DNA from: a virus
IMG/VR virus record: IMGVR_UViG_3300025840_000124
Span: 1-33,874 of that record
Length of the DNA: 33,874 bases
Reading direction: 5' to 3' (one strand)
Made by a program: the position numbers and the translations under genes. Shown in pieces: positions 6,199 through 14,112 of this stretch (positions are counted from its first letter, which is position 1; every line of letters begins with the position of its first letter). A model generated the notes under the pieces. It made no database searches, was not told the DNA's origin, and saw only the letters and a program-made list of their open reading frames with translations.

Positions 6199-7913
6199 TA
6201 TTTGATCTTTGAAAAGTTACGATCCTTAAAGAATTCAATCTTACTTCTAAATTTATTCTCTAGTATATCGCCTTTATGAGATATGATAAAGACATTAGAT
6301 CCATCGTCCAATGTTTCAAGGATCTTAGTAAGATTGTCAATACCATCATGATCTAAACTAGAATCAAATGTCTCATCTAATATGAGTAGATTAGATGCTG
6401 CACTATTCTTCATTTTGGCGATTTGTCTCCAAGTAAAGAGAAGTGATAAATCAATTCTTTGTTTTTCACCTTCTGAGAATGAAGCATAATTAAATGAGTC
6501 ACGATGTCTTGATCGTATTGTTTCATTAAAGTTTTCGTCTAAGTGAAATGATACAAAGAAGTCTAATACTTGTAGGTAACTGTTAATTAATCGATTCATT
6601 ACTGGCAAATACTGCTTAATGACTTTCGTTTTAATTCCTGTGTCTTTTAGCATTTCACCTATGACTTCATTATAGGTTCTTTCTTCTACATACTCGAGTT
6701 TCTTTTCTGTTGCTTTATCTTTTTTCTTTCTTAATGAGTTAAGTTCACGTTTTGCTTTTGAAACATCTCCACTCTGTCCTTGAAGATTATTAATTTCTTT
6801 TTGTATCTTATCAATCTCTTTTTGTAATAGTGTAATCGCATCATTATTACTATTAATACGATTCTGTTTCTGTCTTAGCTTATTAAGATTATTAGATACT
6901 TCTTGTTGATTAGCTTTTATTTCTAATATATTCTTTTGAAGATCTTCTTTAGCATCTTGTATTTCTCTGGCCTTTTCTTTAATTGAAGATATTTTTTCTT
7001 CTTTTTTAGCTTCTTCAATACTTTGATCACATGTTGGACAATTATCGTTCTCTTCATAGAATCGTGATTCAGTTACAAGTGAATGTATTTTTTCATTAAA
7101 TTGAGTATCATATGAATCTAATTGAGATACCTTTTTAATTAATTCAGTACTATGTTTCTCTTCAGCTGTAATTGAAGCTGATAAATTCTTTCCAAGTGTT
7201 TTACTTTCTTTAAATAGACGATTAATCTCTTCTTTATGTGTATCAATACTAGATTGTTTCTGTACTATCTGATCATCATTAAGCTCTTGTAAATCTTTAA
7301 TATACTTTGATTGACTATCAATCTTTGTTTTAAAGATATCTATCTGATGATTAATATCTGTGAGTTCATCTCTTATTTTTGTATTGCGTTCCTTTAAAAG
7401 CATATTCATTTTAGAAAAGATATTAATATCCAATAAATCTTCAATGATATTTCTTCGTGACCAAACTGGTAGTTGCATAAAAGGAATAAATGAGCTACTT
7501 CCTAATACAACTACTTGGTGAAAAGATTTATGATTTAACTTAAGTATATTCTGCTCAAGATATTTCTGATAATCTCGTACATTAGAAGCTTGATTAATAA
7601 GGTTACCATTCTGATAGATCTCAAATTTAGAAGGTTTAATTCCTCTAACAATTTTAAAATGTGCAGTACCTATTGTAAAGTTAACTGTAACAACTGTACC
7701 CTTTTTATTGATACTATTAATCATTTGATTTTTATTAATATCACGATGTGGTTTGCCAAATAAAGCAAACGATAAAGCATCAAGTAAAGTTGATTTACCT
7801 GCTCCGTTTTGTCCTACGATTAGTGTTGTTGGTGATCGATCCAATAAAATTTTTATAGGATCATTTCCAGTGGAGAGAAAGTTCTTCCACTCGATAGATT
7901 CAAAATGTATCAT
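6198..7913 (-). CDS. 46: Recombination endonuclease subunit gp46 (SbcC/Rad50-like)
   Basis: ATPase subunit of the gp46/47 complex (Rad50/Mre11 type), which resects DNA ends for recombination-dependent replication. Walker A GQNGAGKST is at residues 34-42. Two long coiled-coil arms flank a CPTC zinc hook at 292-295. The C-terminal ABC signature FSEGEKQRIDLSLL and the Walker B NLLILDETFD are intact. Length is 571 aa (T4 560 aa). The start overlaps the gp47 stop by 4 nt (ATGA), so the subunits are translationally coupled. Its stop codon abuts the tRNA-like minihelix. Confidence 0.96.
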   Translation of the reverse strand: MIHFESIEWKNFLSTGNDPIKILLDRSPTTLIVGQNGAGKSTLLDALSFALFGKPHRDINKNQMINSINKKGTVVTVNFTIGTAHFKIVRGIKPSKFEIYQNGNLINQASNVRDYQKYLEQNILKLNHKSFHQVVVLGSSSFIPFMQLPVWSRRNIIEDLLDINIFSKMNMLLKERNTKIRDELTDINHQIDIFKTKIDSQSKYIKDLQELNDDQIVQKQSSIDTHKEEINRLFKESKTLGKNLSASITAEEKHSTELIKKVSQLDSYDTQFNEKIHSLVTESRFYEENDNCPTCDQSIEEAKKEEKISSIKEKAREIQDAKEDLQKNILEIKANQQEVSNNLNKLRQKQNRINSNNDAITLLQKEIDKIQKEINNLQGQSGDVSKAKRELNSLRKKKDKATEKKLEYVEERTYNEVIGEMLKDTGIKTKVIKQYLPVMNRLINSYLQVLDFFVSFHLDENFNETIRSRHRDSFNYASFSEGEKQRIDLSLLFTWRQIAKMKNSAASNLLILDETFDSSLDHDGIDNLTKILETLDDGSNVFIISHKGDILENKFRSKIEFFKDRNFSKIK

Positions 7914-8971
7914 ACTACCTCTAGATTCTGTGCTTCTGTATAAAGCTTTCTCAATTCAACCTTTAGATGTTCTTTATCTAAATCTGTATCAACAGCTTCA
8001 ACATAAGAATCAAGTAGAGTAGTAGTATCTTCAAGGGATATTTTCTCGTCTTCTACGCTTTCTCCCAGATACTCTTCAAAGCTTTCTGCTATCTTGAGTT
8101 CATATGTTTCTATATTCTGTAATCTATCTACAAATTTATCAAACATGTAAAGGTCATTTTTATTTATAACAATCAGCTTAATAAACTTTTTCTCATATTG
8201 TGAGACATCAATTTTATCATAGTCAGTTTTACTGTCGTCATATATTACTTTCTTAAACATCGTAATTGGATTACGAATTGCTTCTACCTCTCTTGTCTCA
8301 GTATCGAGAACATGAAAGTATTTTGGATCATCTACATCTGCCCAGGTAAACTCCATTTGAGAACCTAGGTAGTGTACATTACCTTGATGTGACTTGGTGT
8401 GGAAATGACCTGATAGAACCATTTCAAATTTAGAAAAGACATCTGCATTCATACCATGTGGATTAGGCATTCCTGCCATCATATCAAATCCTTTTAACTC
8501 TAAATGAGCACCTAAGATAGATGCACCACATTTTTGAGCCCATTCAGTATATTCTTTATAATTAGAATTATTAATCCAAGGTATTACTGCAACTTTACAA
8601 CCATCATAATCTAATACTGTTGGTTTCATACAGATATTAACATTCGATGTAAAATAACCTAGTAACTCTTTTAATGAACATAACTCATTGGTGTTTTTAA
8701 AATAAACATCATGGTTACCTGGAATAATATCCATTGTCATACCAAATTTTTTAAGTGGTTCTAAAAAATGTTTACGATTAGCATTAAGAGCTTTAAAGTT
8801 AACAAACTTACGATGCTCATAGTAATCTCCTAAATGCAATACATTCTTTATACCATGTTCATTACAATAAGGAAAGAATACTTCTGAATAGAATCTATCT
8901 TGATATTGCAAAAAGATATCTGAACTATTTCTTACACCACAATGTGTATCGTTAAGAATTGCTACTTTCAC
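7910..8971 (-). CDS. 47: Recombination endonuclease subunit gp47 (SbcD/Mre11-like)
   Basis: Metallophosphoesterase nuclease subunit partnering gp46. Metal-binding motifs are in the Mre11 order: NDTH at residues 7-10, GDYYEHR from 48, GNHD at 85-88, GAHLE at 154-158 and SGHFH at 187-191. Length is 353 aa (T4 339 aa). The first 20 nt overlap the end of the upstream small basic gene, and the end overlaps gp46 by 4 nt. It acts in recombination-primed replication and double-strand break repair together with UvsY and UvsW, which are encoded just upstream. Confidence 0.96.
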   Translation of the reverse strand: MKVAILNDTHCGVRNSSDIFLQYQDRFYSEVFFPYCNEHGIKNVLHLGDYYEHRKFVNFKALNANRKHFLEPLKKFGMTMDIIPGNHDVYFKNTNELCSLKELLGYFTSNVNICMKPTVLDYDGCKVAVIPWINNSNYKEYTEWAQKCGASILGAHLELKGFDMMAGMPNPHGMNADVFSKFEMVLSGHFHTKSHQGNVHYLGSQMEFTWADVDDPKYFHVLDTETREVEAIRNPITMFKKVIYDDSKTDYDKIDVSQYEKKFIKLIVINKNDLYMFDKFVDRLQNIETYELKIAESFEEYLGESVEDEKISLEDTTTLLDSYVEAVDTDLDKEHLKVELRKLYTEAQNLEVV

Positions 8972-9158
8972 GTATCATCCTCATTCTTTCTGCAAACATT
9001 TTTCTTTGGAGTTTACCTAATCTTCTTCCTGAGATTCGGATTCTCTCCATAGTCATTGCTAGCTCTTTTCTTTTTACTTTACGTTTAAGCTCTTTCTTAA
9101 ACCTTACTTTGTTTCTTCTGATTTGACCGACTCTTTGTTTTTCGCTTAAATGTTTCAT
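8952..9158 (-). CDS. Small highly basic protein between gp55 and gp47
   Basis: A 68-aa product with about a third Lys/Arg spread along a predicted continuous helix, and no Cys or recognisable domain. The start overlaps the gp55 stop as ATGA, with GGAG about 12 nt upstream, which is a typical coupled arrangement; it overlaps gp47 by 20 nt. A nucleic-acid-binding role would fit the charge but is inference. It could be a chance open frame, though nothing else would fill the roughly 180-nt gap in this tightly packed region. Confidence 0.6.
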   Translation of the reverse strand: MKHLSEKQRVGQIRRNKVRFKKELKRKVKRKELAMTMERIRISGRRLGKLQRKMFAERMRMIRESSNS

Positions 9159-9718
9159 GACATGAATAACTCCAGCTTTTCAGCTTCCTTTTCTTTTTTA
9201 GCAAATTCTTTAATAGCAGTATCTTTTTGTCTTACTGTACTAATTCTTTGTCTTAGTGTATCGACATATGCCATAGTTTCACTTGCTGTATCGTTATCCA
9301 TACCCATTGAAACAAAATCTTCAATACCCATTTTCTCAATGAATCGAAACTTAATGTCTTGTTGTTTCTTTTCTTTTGTTATTCTACGTATAAATGCAAA
9401 ATAGCAAATTTGAGTAAAGTAACTAAAAGCATTTGGCTTTCCTGTGCGAGTTGCAGTATCTATATTATAGTTACCAATTGCTCTTAAACAATTTTCAACA
9501 GCATCCATAACCATTTCTTCTCTATAAGTATATCGTACAAAGTTTGGTCGATGTGATAGACCCTCTGCAATTCTTATAAAGCATTTTGCAATATAGTCTG
9601 TAACTTTAGGAATTTCATTTCCTTTTTCTCTAGCTCCTTGTGCCTCAACAGCATAATCAAAAACAGCTTGAGAAAATTCTTTATTATTAACATAATGTGC
9701 TTTATTTTTTTGGCTCAT
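9155..9718 (-). CDS. 55: Late-transcription sigma factor gp55
   Basis: Directs host RNA polymerase to TATAAATA late promoters. The 187-aa protein (T4 185 aa) contains a sigma region 2-like core: YREEMVMDAVENCLRAIGNY, then an NAFSYFTQICYFAFIRRI segment that matches the melting and -10 recognition helix of gp55 and sigma-70 proteins. Several exact TATAAATA boxes in this window are its expected targets. Its own promoter is of the other class (TGTACT-N17-TATAAT), as expected for a gene needed before late transcription. GGAG lies 8 nt before the ATG. Confidence 0.94.
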   Translation of the reverse strand: MSQKNKAHYVNNKEFSQAVFDYAVEAQGAREKGNEIPKVTDYIAKCFIRIAEGLSHRPNFVRYTYREEMVMDAVENCLRAIGNYNIDTATRTGKPNAFSYFTQICYFAFIRRITKEKKQQDIKFRFIEKMGIEDFVSMGMDNDTASETMAYVDTLRQRISTVRQKDTAIKEFAKKEKEAEKLELFMS

Positions 9719-9741
9719 TTTATTTTCTCCATAATTATAGT

Positions 9742-9770
9742 ATTATACCATAGTTTTAGCGAAAAGTACA
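9742..9770 (-). promoter_or_regulatory. Promoter of gp55 (TGTACT-N17-TATAAT)
   Basis: On the minus strand TGTACT (9765-9770) and TATAAT (9742-9747) lie 17 bp apart with ATGG before the -10. It is one arm of a mirrored pair with the promoter at 9794-9822. Predicted leader about 17 nt, with GGAG. Confidence 0.77.
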
Positions 9771-9793
9771 TATAATTTATTTCATTAAAACAC

Positions 9794-9822
9794 TGTACTT
9801 TTGTCAAGTTTTATGGTATAAT
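9794..9822 (+). promoter_or_regulatory. Plus-strand divergent promoter (TGTACT-N17-TATAAT)
   Basis: Same layout as the minus-strand set, but facing the plus strand: TGTACT (9794-9799), 17 bp, TATAAT (9817-9822) with ATGG before the -10. No plus-strand gene of credible size follows. The transcript would run antisense into the 127-aa gene and uvsW. A CCTCCGGAGG palindrome (9832-9841) lies near its predicted 5' end. Confidence 0.65.
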
Positions 9823-9857
9823 ATAATAGTACCTCCGGAGGGAAGGAATACAAATTT

Positions 9858-10241
9858 CTAATGTATCGTCTTCTTCTCAACTACAGGTACACCATTATCA
9901 GCATACTCATTCACAAGCTCATTCTCATAATCTTCTAAGATCTCAAGATCAGACCTCGTTTCAGGCTTACTGATTTTATCTAGTTTCAATGCAAAGTGCA
10001 CATAACTAGTTTTTACTTCTTCAGCTATAGGAACATGTTGAATAATATTAGATTTTAATATTTTAAATTGTTTGGAATCCGAGAATGGAAACCAAGGAGT
10101 AAATTGAAAGCCACCCAATAAATTAGCATGTATACTAACAGGTCTTTCAATTATAAAGTTATCATCGTTTTTAACTGCTACGAGTCCGATAATATCATCT
10201 CCATTCATGAGTTTAAAATGTCTAATATTTAATTCTTCCAT
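9858..10241 (-). CDS. Conserved small phage protein next to uvsW (possible Sm-like barrel)
   Basis: A 127-aa protein. The first 60 residues show a beta-rich pattern, FKLMNGDDIIGLVAVKNDD then an IIERPVSI segment, reminiscent of Sm/Hfq-like small barrels found in marine phages; the C-terminal 35 residues are acidic. I cannot name a function. The start directly follows the uvsW stop (TAA-ATG), so re-initiation is likely. There is no good Shine-Dalgarno, and a late-type TATAAATA ends 5 nt before the ATG. It is followed by the divergent promoter region. Confidence 0.75.
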   Translation of the reverse strand: MEELNIRHFKLMNGDDIIGLVAVKNDDNFIIERPVSIHANLLGGFQFTPWFPFSDSKQFKILKSNIIQHVPIAEEVKTSYVHFALKLDKISKPETRSDLEILEDYENELVNEYADNGVPVVEKKTIH

Positions 10242-11738
10242 TTATATATTTATATCCCATAATTTGTAATTAAATCGTTCTTTAGAATATATCTTTATGC
10301 GTTCTGCTGCATGTTGTAATGTATAATTTTTATTAGATTTCCAATGTAAATCATCTGCTATATCATATATCTTTGTATCTTGACCAGTGGTACTCTTTCT
10401 TAGTCCTCGGCCGATGGATTGAAGAACCCTAATTTGCGACTTACTAGGTGAAGCAAAGATGATATTGTGTAGATTCCTAATGTTAATCCCAGTAGAAAAA
10501 GTCCCAATACTTGCGACGATAATTGCATCTTTTTCTTTCTCGGTAATCTCACGGACTGATTCTCTTGTATCGACATCTGTTTCTCCTGATACATAAAATA
10601 ACTTTCTATTACTATTTATCTTTTCTTTTAACAGAGAGTGTAATGGTTTACCATGTTTATCAACATAATTAAATAGCAATAAAGTATTACCTTTCTGATC
10701 TAACGCTAGGTTAGCAATAAAATTATTTCGTGGTTCATATCTTACAATAAAGTCCAGTTCTTCTTGATATTTTAGACCAGATATAATTTTACATATCTCA
10801 TCTTTATATTTAAGTATAAGTATATCTATTTCTAATTGACTTAAGTCGTTATTATCTATTAATTGTTTAGTTGTAGTGACCTGATATACTGGACCAAACA
10901 ATCCTTCTAATACTAATTGATGGGTTTGAGTACCATCTAATGTTCCAGTCGTACCAATACGATATTTAGCTTCTGTACATTTTTCTAATATTGCAGTAAG
11001 TGATTTGGCTTTAAAATTATGTGCTTCATCGCCTATTACCATACCATATCTTTCAAACCATTCATGATTCATTTTATAAATGGATTGCCAGGTTGTTATT
11101 GTAACTCTTTGTTTAAAATGATATTTGTCTTTTCCAGAATATATTCTATGACAATTTTCGGCACAATCCCAGGTATCCTTACTGGAGTAGTCAGCAAAGT
11201 CCGAATACATCTGTTCAACTAAGGATGTTGTAGGGACAATAATGAGTACATCATTATCATAAGTTTCTAGGTAATATCTTAATGCCATATAAATGATTAA
11301 AGATTTTCCAGAAGCCGTTGGTGATAGTAAAAGGCTTTTAGTTTTTCTCATAATGAGCGAGAAGGCCTCTAATTGATAATCCCTGGGGTATATATCCTTT
11401 CCATTCACGCTAGCCTTCAATTTACTCAAAAAGGTGTCTAGATCATGATTAAGGTCTTCGTCAGGAGTGCCATAGAAGGCATCCTCATTTATTACAATTT
11501 TATAATCTCTTTGTTCTGCGAATTCTGCTAGATACTTATATAAACCAGTATATAATGTTTTCTTTCTTTGATCAAATAATCGTATCTTTCCATCCCACAT
11601 ACGATTTTTATAAGCAGGCATAAATTTATATCCAGGAACAAAGAAGCAAAAGTGTTCAGACAATTCTCGCTCTATAGAAGGTTCACATTCTAACGATAAG
11701 AATGCTTCGTTTCTTTTAGTGACAATAATTGTTTCCAT
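10242..11738 (-). CDS. uvsW: DNA/RNA helicase UvsW
   Basis: Superfamily 2 helicase that drives branch migration, fork regression and R-loop removal, and so helps switch from origin-dependent to recombination-dependent replication. At 498 aa it matches T4 UvsW (503 aa). An N-terminal T4-specific domain (about 1-110) precedes the Walker A SPTASGKS at residues 139-146 and the DEAH box at 237-240. A GTTGTLDG motif III and the motif VI QSIGRGLRKS follow near the C-terminus. The start overlaps the uvsY stop by 1 nt (TAATG), so the two recombination genes are co-translated. Confidence 0.95.
   Translation of the reverse strand: METIIVTKRNEAFLSLECEPSIERELSEHFCFFVPGYKFMPAYKNRMWDGKIRLFDQRKKTLYTGLYKYLAEFAEQRDYKIVINEDAFYGTPDEDLNHDLDTFLSKLKASVNGKDIYPRDYQLEAFSLIMRKTKSLLLSPTASGKSLIIYMALRYYLETYDNDVLIIVPTTSLVEQMYSDFADYSSKDTWDCAENCHRIYSGKDKYHFKQRVTITTWQSIYKMNHEWFERYGMVIGDEAHNFKAKSLTAILEKCTEAKYRIGTTGTLDGTQTHQLVLEGLFGPVYQVTTTKQLIDNNDLSQLEIDILILKYKDEICKIISGLKYQEELDFIVRYEPRNNFIANLALDQKGNTLLLFNYVDKHGKPLHSLLKEKINSNRKLFYVSGETDVDTRESVREITEKEKDAIIVASIGTFSTGINIRNLHNIIFASPSKSQIRVLQSIGRGLRKSTTGQDTKIYDIADDLHWKSNKNYTLQHAAERIKIYSKERFNYKLWDINI
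10247..10254 (-). promoter_or_regulatory. T4-type late promoter (TATAAATA) for the 127-aa gene
   Basis: An exact late box lies at the very end of uvsW, 5 nt from the next ATG. If used, transcription would start at or next to the start codon. It falls in coding sequence, so chance occurrence in AT-rich DNA is possible. Confidence 0.4.
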
Positions 11739-12184
11739 TAAATTCCGCTAGTAAATTTCCGCCATTCGATCATGTTCTTAATGTTTTGATGTCGCCATTT
11801 AACATTCTCTAATATTTCTTTTAATGTAGAACATAATTCTTCTAGATATTGTATTTTGGCCTGATGTTCTTGAATAACTGGATCTGAATCATAATAATAA
11901 TCCATGTCTCCTTTGAGTACAGTTAATCCACCTAAAGGATCATAATCCCATCCTTTTGTATCAATTTCTTCTTTACTCATTTTGCCATTAAGATGCAACC
12001 ATTTGTCCTTAAGTAGCACTTTAAATTCAAGTTCGGCTTTTTTGAGTTTCATTCGATTTACAGAAAGTAATTCGAGATATTTACCATGTAATTTTGCGGA
12101 GTCTCTTGATGCTTCATCGAGATTCATATCATCGATAATAGAGTCTTTTTTCCACATTTCTAATATTTGTTGCAAATTATTCAT
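11738..12184 (-). CDS. uvsY: Recombination mediator UvsY
   Basis: A 148-aa protein (T4 UvsY 137 aa) that loads the UvsX recombinase onto single-stranded DNA covered by gp32. It starts with MNNLQQILEMWKKDS, a typical UvsY N-terminus. The rest is helical, with a LHLNGKMSKEEID segment in the middle and a C-terminal helix pair thought to form the oligomerisation region. It lies directly before uvsW, a partner in the same pathway. It has its own promoter, but the -10 ends 6 nt before the ATG and no Shine-Dalgarno is visible, which suggests a leaderless mRNA or an unrecognised start. Confidence 0.88.
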   Translation of the reverse strand: MNNLQQILEMWKKDSIIDDMNLDEASRDSAKLHGKYLELLSVNRMKLKKAELEFKVLLKDKWLHLNGKMSKEEIDTKGWDYDPLGGLTVLKGDMDYYYDSDPVIQEHQAKIQYLEELCSTLKEILENVKWRHQNIKNMIEWRKFTSGI

Positions 12185-12190
12185 ATTATT

Positions 12191-12219
12191 ATTATACCAT
12201 CATAAAGTGATTTTGTACA
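12191..12219 (-). promoter_or_regulatory. Promoter of uvsY (TGTACA-N17-TATAAT)
   Basis: On the minus strand TGTACA (12214-12219) and TATAAT (12191-12196) are separated by 17 bp, with ATGG before the -10. The start codon follows the -10 by only 6 nt. Confidence 0.75.
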
Positions 12220-12237
12220 GTGTTTTAAGTAAAATAC

Positions 12238-12708
12238 TTATACAAATTCAAAATTAGTATATGCAAATGTAACATCCATTTGTACATACTCTACACTTTC
12301 AACTTGTGCATCAAATTCCACTGGTGTTATATTTGTTGGAAATACATCTTTAAACTTAATTTCTTTTGTGACATTATTATGTGACGATAAGATTAAAAGA
12401 GTAGCATCTGCTTTAAATCCTTCAGCATTATTTGATTGAGCAATATTATGTAACCAATCAAAGGTTTCAATATAGTTTTCCATATCTTCTGTTACATTAA
12501 CTCTTAATGCCAAATCTTCAAAGCTTAATCTGTCGCCTGTAAAAGCTAAATTAACACCTCGATATGGAGTATCTACTGCTGATATACTAATTCCTGGAAG
12601 CGTAGCAGCAACAGCAAAGTATTCGATATTAGGATACTTTGTGCTATCTACTTTAAATTGAAAGCCTACTGGGCTTAAGAAGTTTTTATTTGTAGTTAAT
12701 GTTGCCAT
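12238..12708 (-). CDS. Tail-tube-like protein, second copy (gp19 paralogue)
   Basis: A 156-aa protein whose ending, FPTNITPVEFDAQ followed by a beta strand pair, parallels the gp19 tube protein at 17917 (FPTNISEIEVSYDSENT). The overall order also matches: an N-terminal FQFKVDS strand, a central LALRVNVTEDMENY segment and WLHNI. It is probably a tube-family structural protein, such as a tube initiator or terminator, or a baseplate component (in T4, gp48 and gp54 have tube-like folds). I chose the ATG at 12708; a TTG at 12726 is possible. Neither has a Shine-Dalgarno, and a late box lies 5 nt before the ATG. It follows the gp23 terminator. Confidence 0.78.
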   Translation of the reverse strand: MATLTTNKNFLSPVGFQFKVDSTKYPNIEYFAVAATLPGISISAVDTPYRGVNLAFTGDRLSFEDLALRVNVTEDMENYIETFDWLHNIAQSNNAEGFKADATLLILSSHNNVTKEIKFKDVFPTNITPVEFDAQVESVEYVQMDVTFAYTNFEFV

Positions 12709-12713
12709 ATATC

Positions 12714-12721
12714 TATTTATA
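12714..12721 (-). promoter_or_regulatory. T4-type late promoter (TATAAATA) for tube paralogue
   Basis: An exact late box between the gp23 terminator and the tube-like gene. It ends 5 nt before the ATG, so the predicted transcript would be leaderless or nearly so. Placement directly after a strong terminator makes chance unlikely. Confidence 0.7.
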
Positions 12722-12729
12722 CGCAAAGA

Positions 12730-12753
12730 AAAGGGGAACCGAAGCTCCCCTTT
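12730..12753 (-). terminator. Rho-independent terminator after gp23 (UUCG tetraloop)
   Basis: On the minus strand a 10-bp stem (AAAGGGGAGC pairing with GTTCCCCTTT, one G-T pair) closes a TTCG loop and is followed by TCTTT. It starts 22 nt after the gp23 stop. This is the clearest terminator in the window and ends the head-gene transcript. Confidence 0.9.
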
Positions 12754-12774
12754 AAAAAGAGTATTAACTCTGGC

Positions 12775-14112
12775 TTACACCATGATGTCGTCAACTCTGA
12801 AGATTCTAAAGTATTGGTTACTTCTGTCGTTACCAACACCATCAAGAGCTACGAATGGGTTTGCAACCATACCGTATCTTGTTTTGAATCCTATTCTTGG
12901 TTGGAAATCATTCTCACCAACGGCTTTAACCATTGTTAGTGGAACGTATGGGCAGTAGAATAAACCTGCGTCATATGGATTAGATCCTCTGTAACCAACA
13001 CAAACAAAGTCTACAGTTGAATATGGATCAATGTAAACTTTTAATCTTCCGTTAAGAACACCAGCAAAAGTATTACCTGTGTCGTCAACGTTTAGATTAG
13101 AAGAAAGTGCAGGTGTGTAATCTAACATACCAGCAGCTGCTAGAGCTGAAGCTACGTCTGAAGAACAAAGGATAAAGTTACCTTTACCACGTCTTGTTTC
13201 TTTTGCAATTACGTTACACTCTCTTTCGATTTGCATGATTAAGCCTTTGAATCTCTCAACCATCCATCTTCCATCAGAGTCTGTATTAACATCGAACACA
13301 CCTGAAACAGCTGTTGAAGACTGTAAAGCTCCGATTTTAGCAGTTTTAAGAACTGTTCTAACAACTTCTCTGTTGATCTCTGCAAGGATCTCAGCAGATA
13401 GAATGTTAGCTAGTTCGCCTTCTGCATCTAAACCGTGGATAGCTTTAAGGTCTTGAGCTAGTTCCATTGTGTATTCAGCTTTAAGAGCTCTTGACTTAGC
13501 AGTCACAGTTGATTTCTCAATTGTGAAAGCCATTTCACCGTAAGCACCGTCTCCGGTTTCACCTACGCCGAGTCTTTCAGCAGCTGATGTAGCTAAACCA
13601 CCACCGAATGTTGAAACTGTGTCAGCTTCGTCGGCAATTGTTCCGTCTGTATCAGCATCTACGACACCGCTTAATCCTGTTGGATCAGCTTGGTGTGTAC
13701 CAGTTCCAGAGAAAGCAGTATCAGCTTCATTAAATAAAGCTTCTGTACCACTCTGTGAGCTGTATTTTGATTTCATTGCAAAGATAAGTCCTGTAGGACC
13801 ACTCATTGGTTGAACACCAGCGATATCATATGCAATCAAGTTAGGCATTGCTCTTCTTACAAGAGAAATTAATACTGGGTCAAAAGTACCGATGTTATTC
13901 GGTGCTGAACCTGAACCAATATTGTTAGCAGCTGCTGCTTCAGAAATGAAATTTCCTTGGCTTTGTGCTCTTTCTTCTCTTAGGGCAACCTCTTGGTTTT
14001 CTAATAGTCTAGCTGTAACAGCTTTTCTATATCTGTCGGAAATAGGTGCTGCTGACTCGTGCTCGAGAACAGGACCCCATTTTTCCATTAATTTTGCGTC
14101 TGCTTGAAACAT
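12775..14112 (-). CDS. 23: Major capsid protein gp23
   Basis: The 445-aa precursor of the head shell protein (HK97-type fold); the N-terminus is removed by the gp21 protease during head maturation. Recognisable T4-family landmarks: the start MFQADAKLMEKWGPVLEH, a DPVLISLVRRAMPNLIAYDI segment near residue 80, an ECNVIAKETRRGKGNF segment and a PYDAGLFYCPYVPL block near the C-terminus. It is shorter than T4 gp23 (521 aa), as is usual in marine T4-like phages. It lies 17 nt after gp22, with a purine-rich AGGGGAAAA site before the ATG. A strong terminator follows. Confidence 0.97.
   Translation of the reverse strand: MFQADAKLMEKWGPVLEHESAAPISDRYRKAVTARLLENQEVALREERAQSQGNFISEAAAANNIGSGSAPNNIGTFDPVLISLVRRAMPNLIAYDIAGVQPMSGPTGLIFAMKSKYSSQSGTEALFNEADTAFSGTGTHQADPTGLSGVVDADTDGTIADEADTVSTFGGGLATSAAERLGVGETGDGAYGEMAFTIEKSTVTAKSRALKAEYTMELAQDLKAIHGLDAEGELANILSAEILAEINREVVRTVLKTAKIGALQSSTAVSGVFDVNTDSDGRWMVERFKGLIMQIERECNVIAKETRRGKGNFILCSSDVASALAAAGMLDYTPALSSNLNVDDTGNTFAGVLNGRLKVYIDPYSTVDFVCVGYRGSNPYDAGLFYCPYVPLTMVKAVGENDFQPRIGFKTRYGMVANPFVALDGVGNDRSNQYFRIFRVDDIMV

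Larger units (their letters stand above)
9741..9823. repeat. Inverted repeat carrying mirrored promoters
   Basis: Two 30-bp arms (9741-9770 and 9794-9823) are inverted copies: the outer 12 bp (TATTATACCATA) and inner 9 bp (AAAAGTACA) are identical, and the middle 9 bp (the spacer cores) mostly differ. A 23-bp AT-rich centre separates them. The conserved parts are the -10 and -35 ends of the two promoters. Confidence 0.8.

Noticed and set aside
9832-9841. CCTCCGGAGG as a hairpin terminator for the 127-aa gene
   Set aside because: The dyad is too short to form a stem with a loop and has no U-run on the minus strand.
9861-9938. Plus-strand 25-codon open frame downstream of the plus-strand promoter
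   Set aside because: Very short, hydrophobic and antisense to the 127-aa gene; the purine-rich site is 13-20 nt from the ATG. An antisense RNA is more credible than a peptide.
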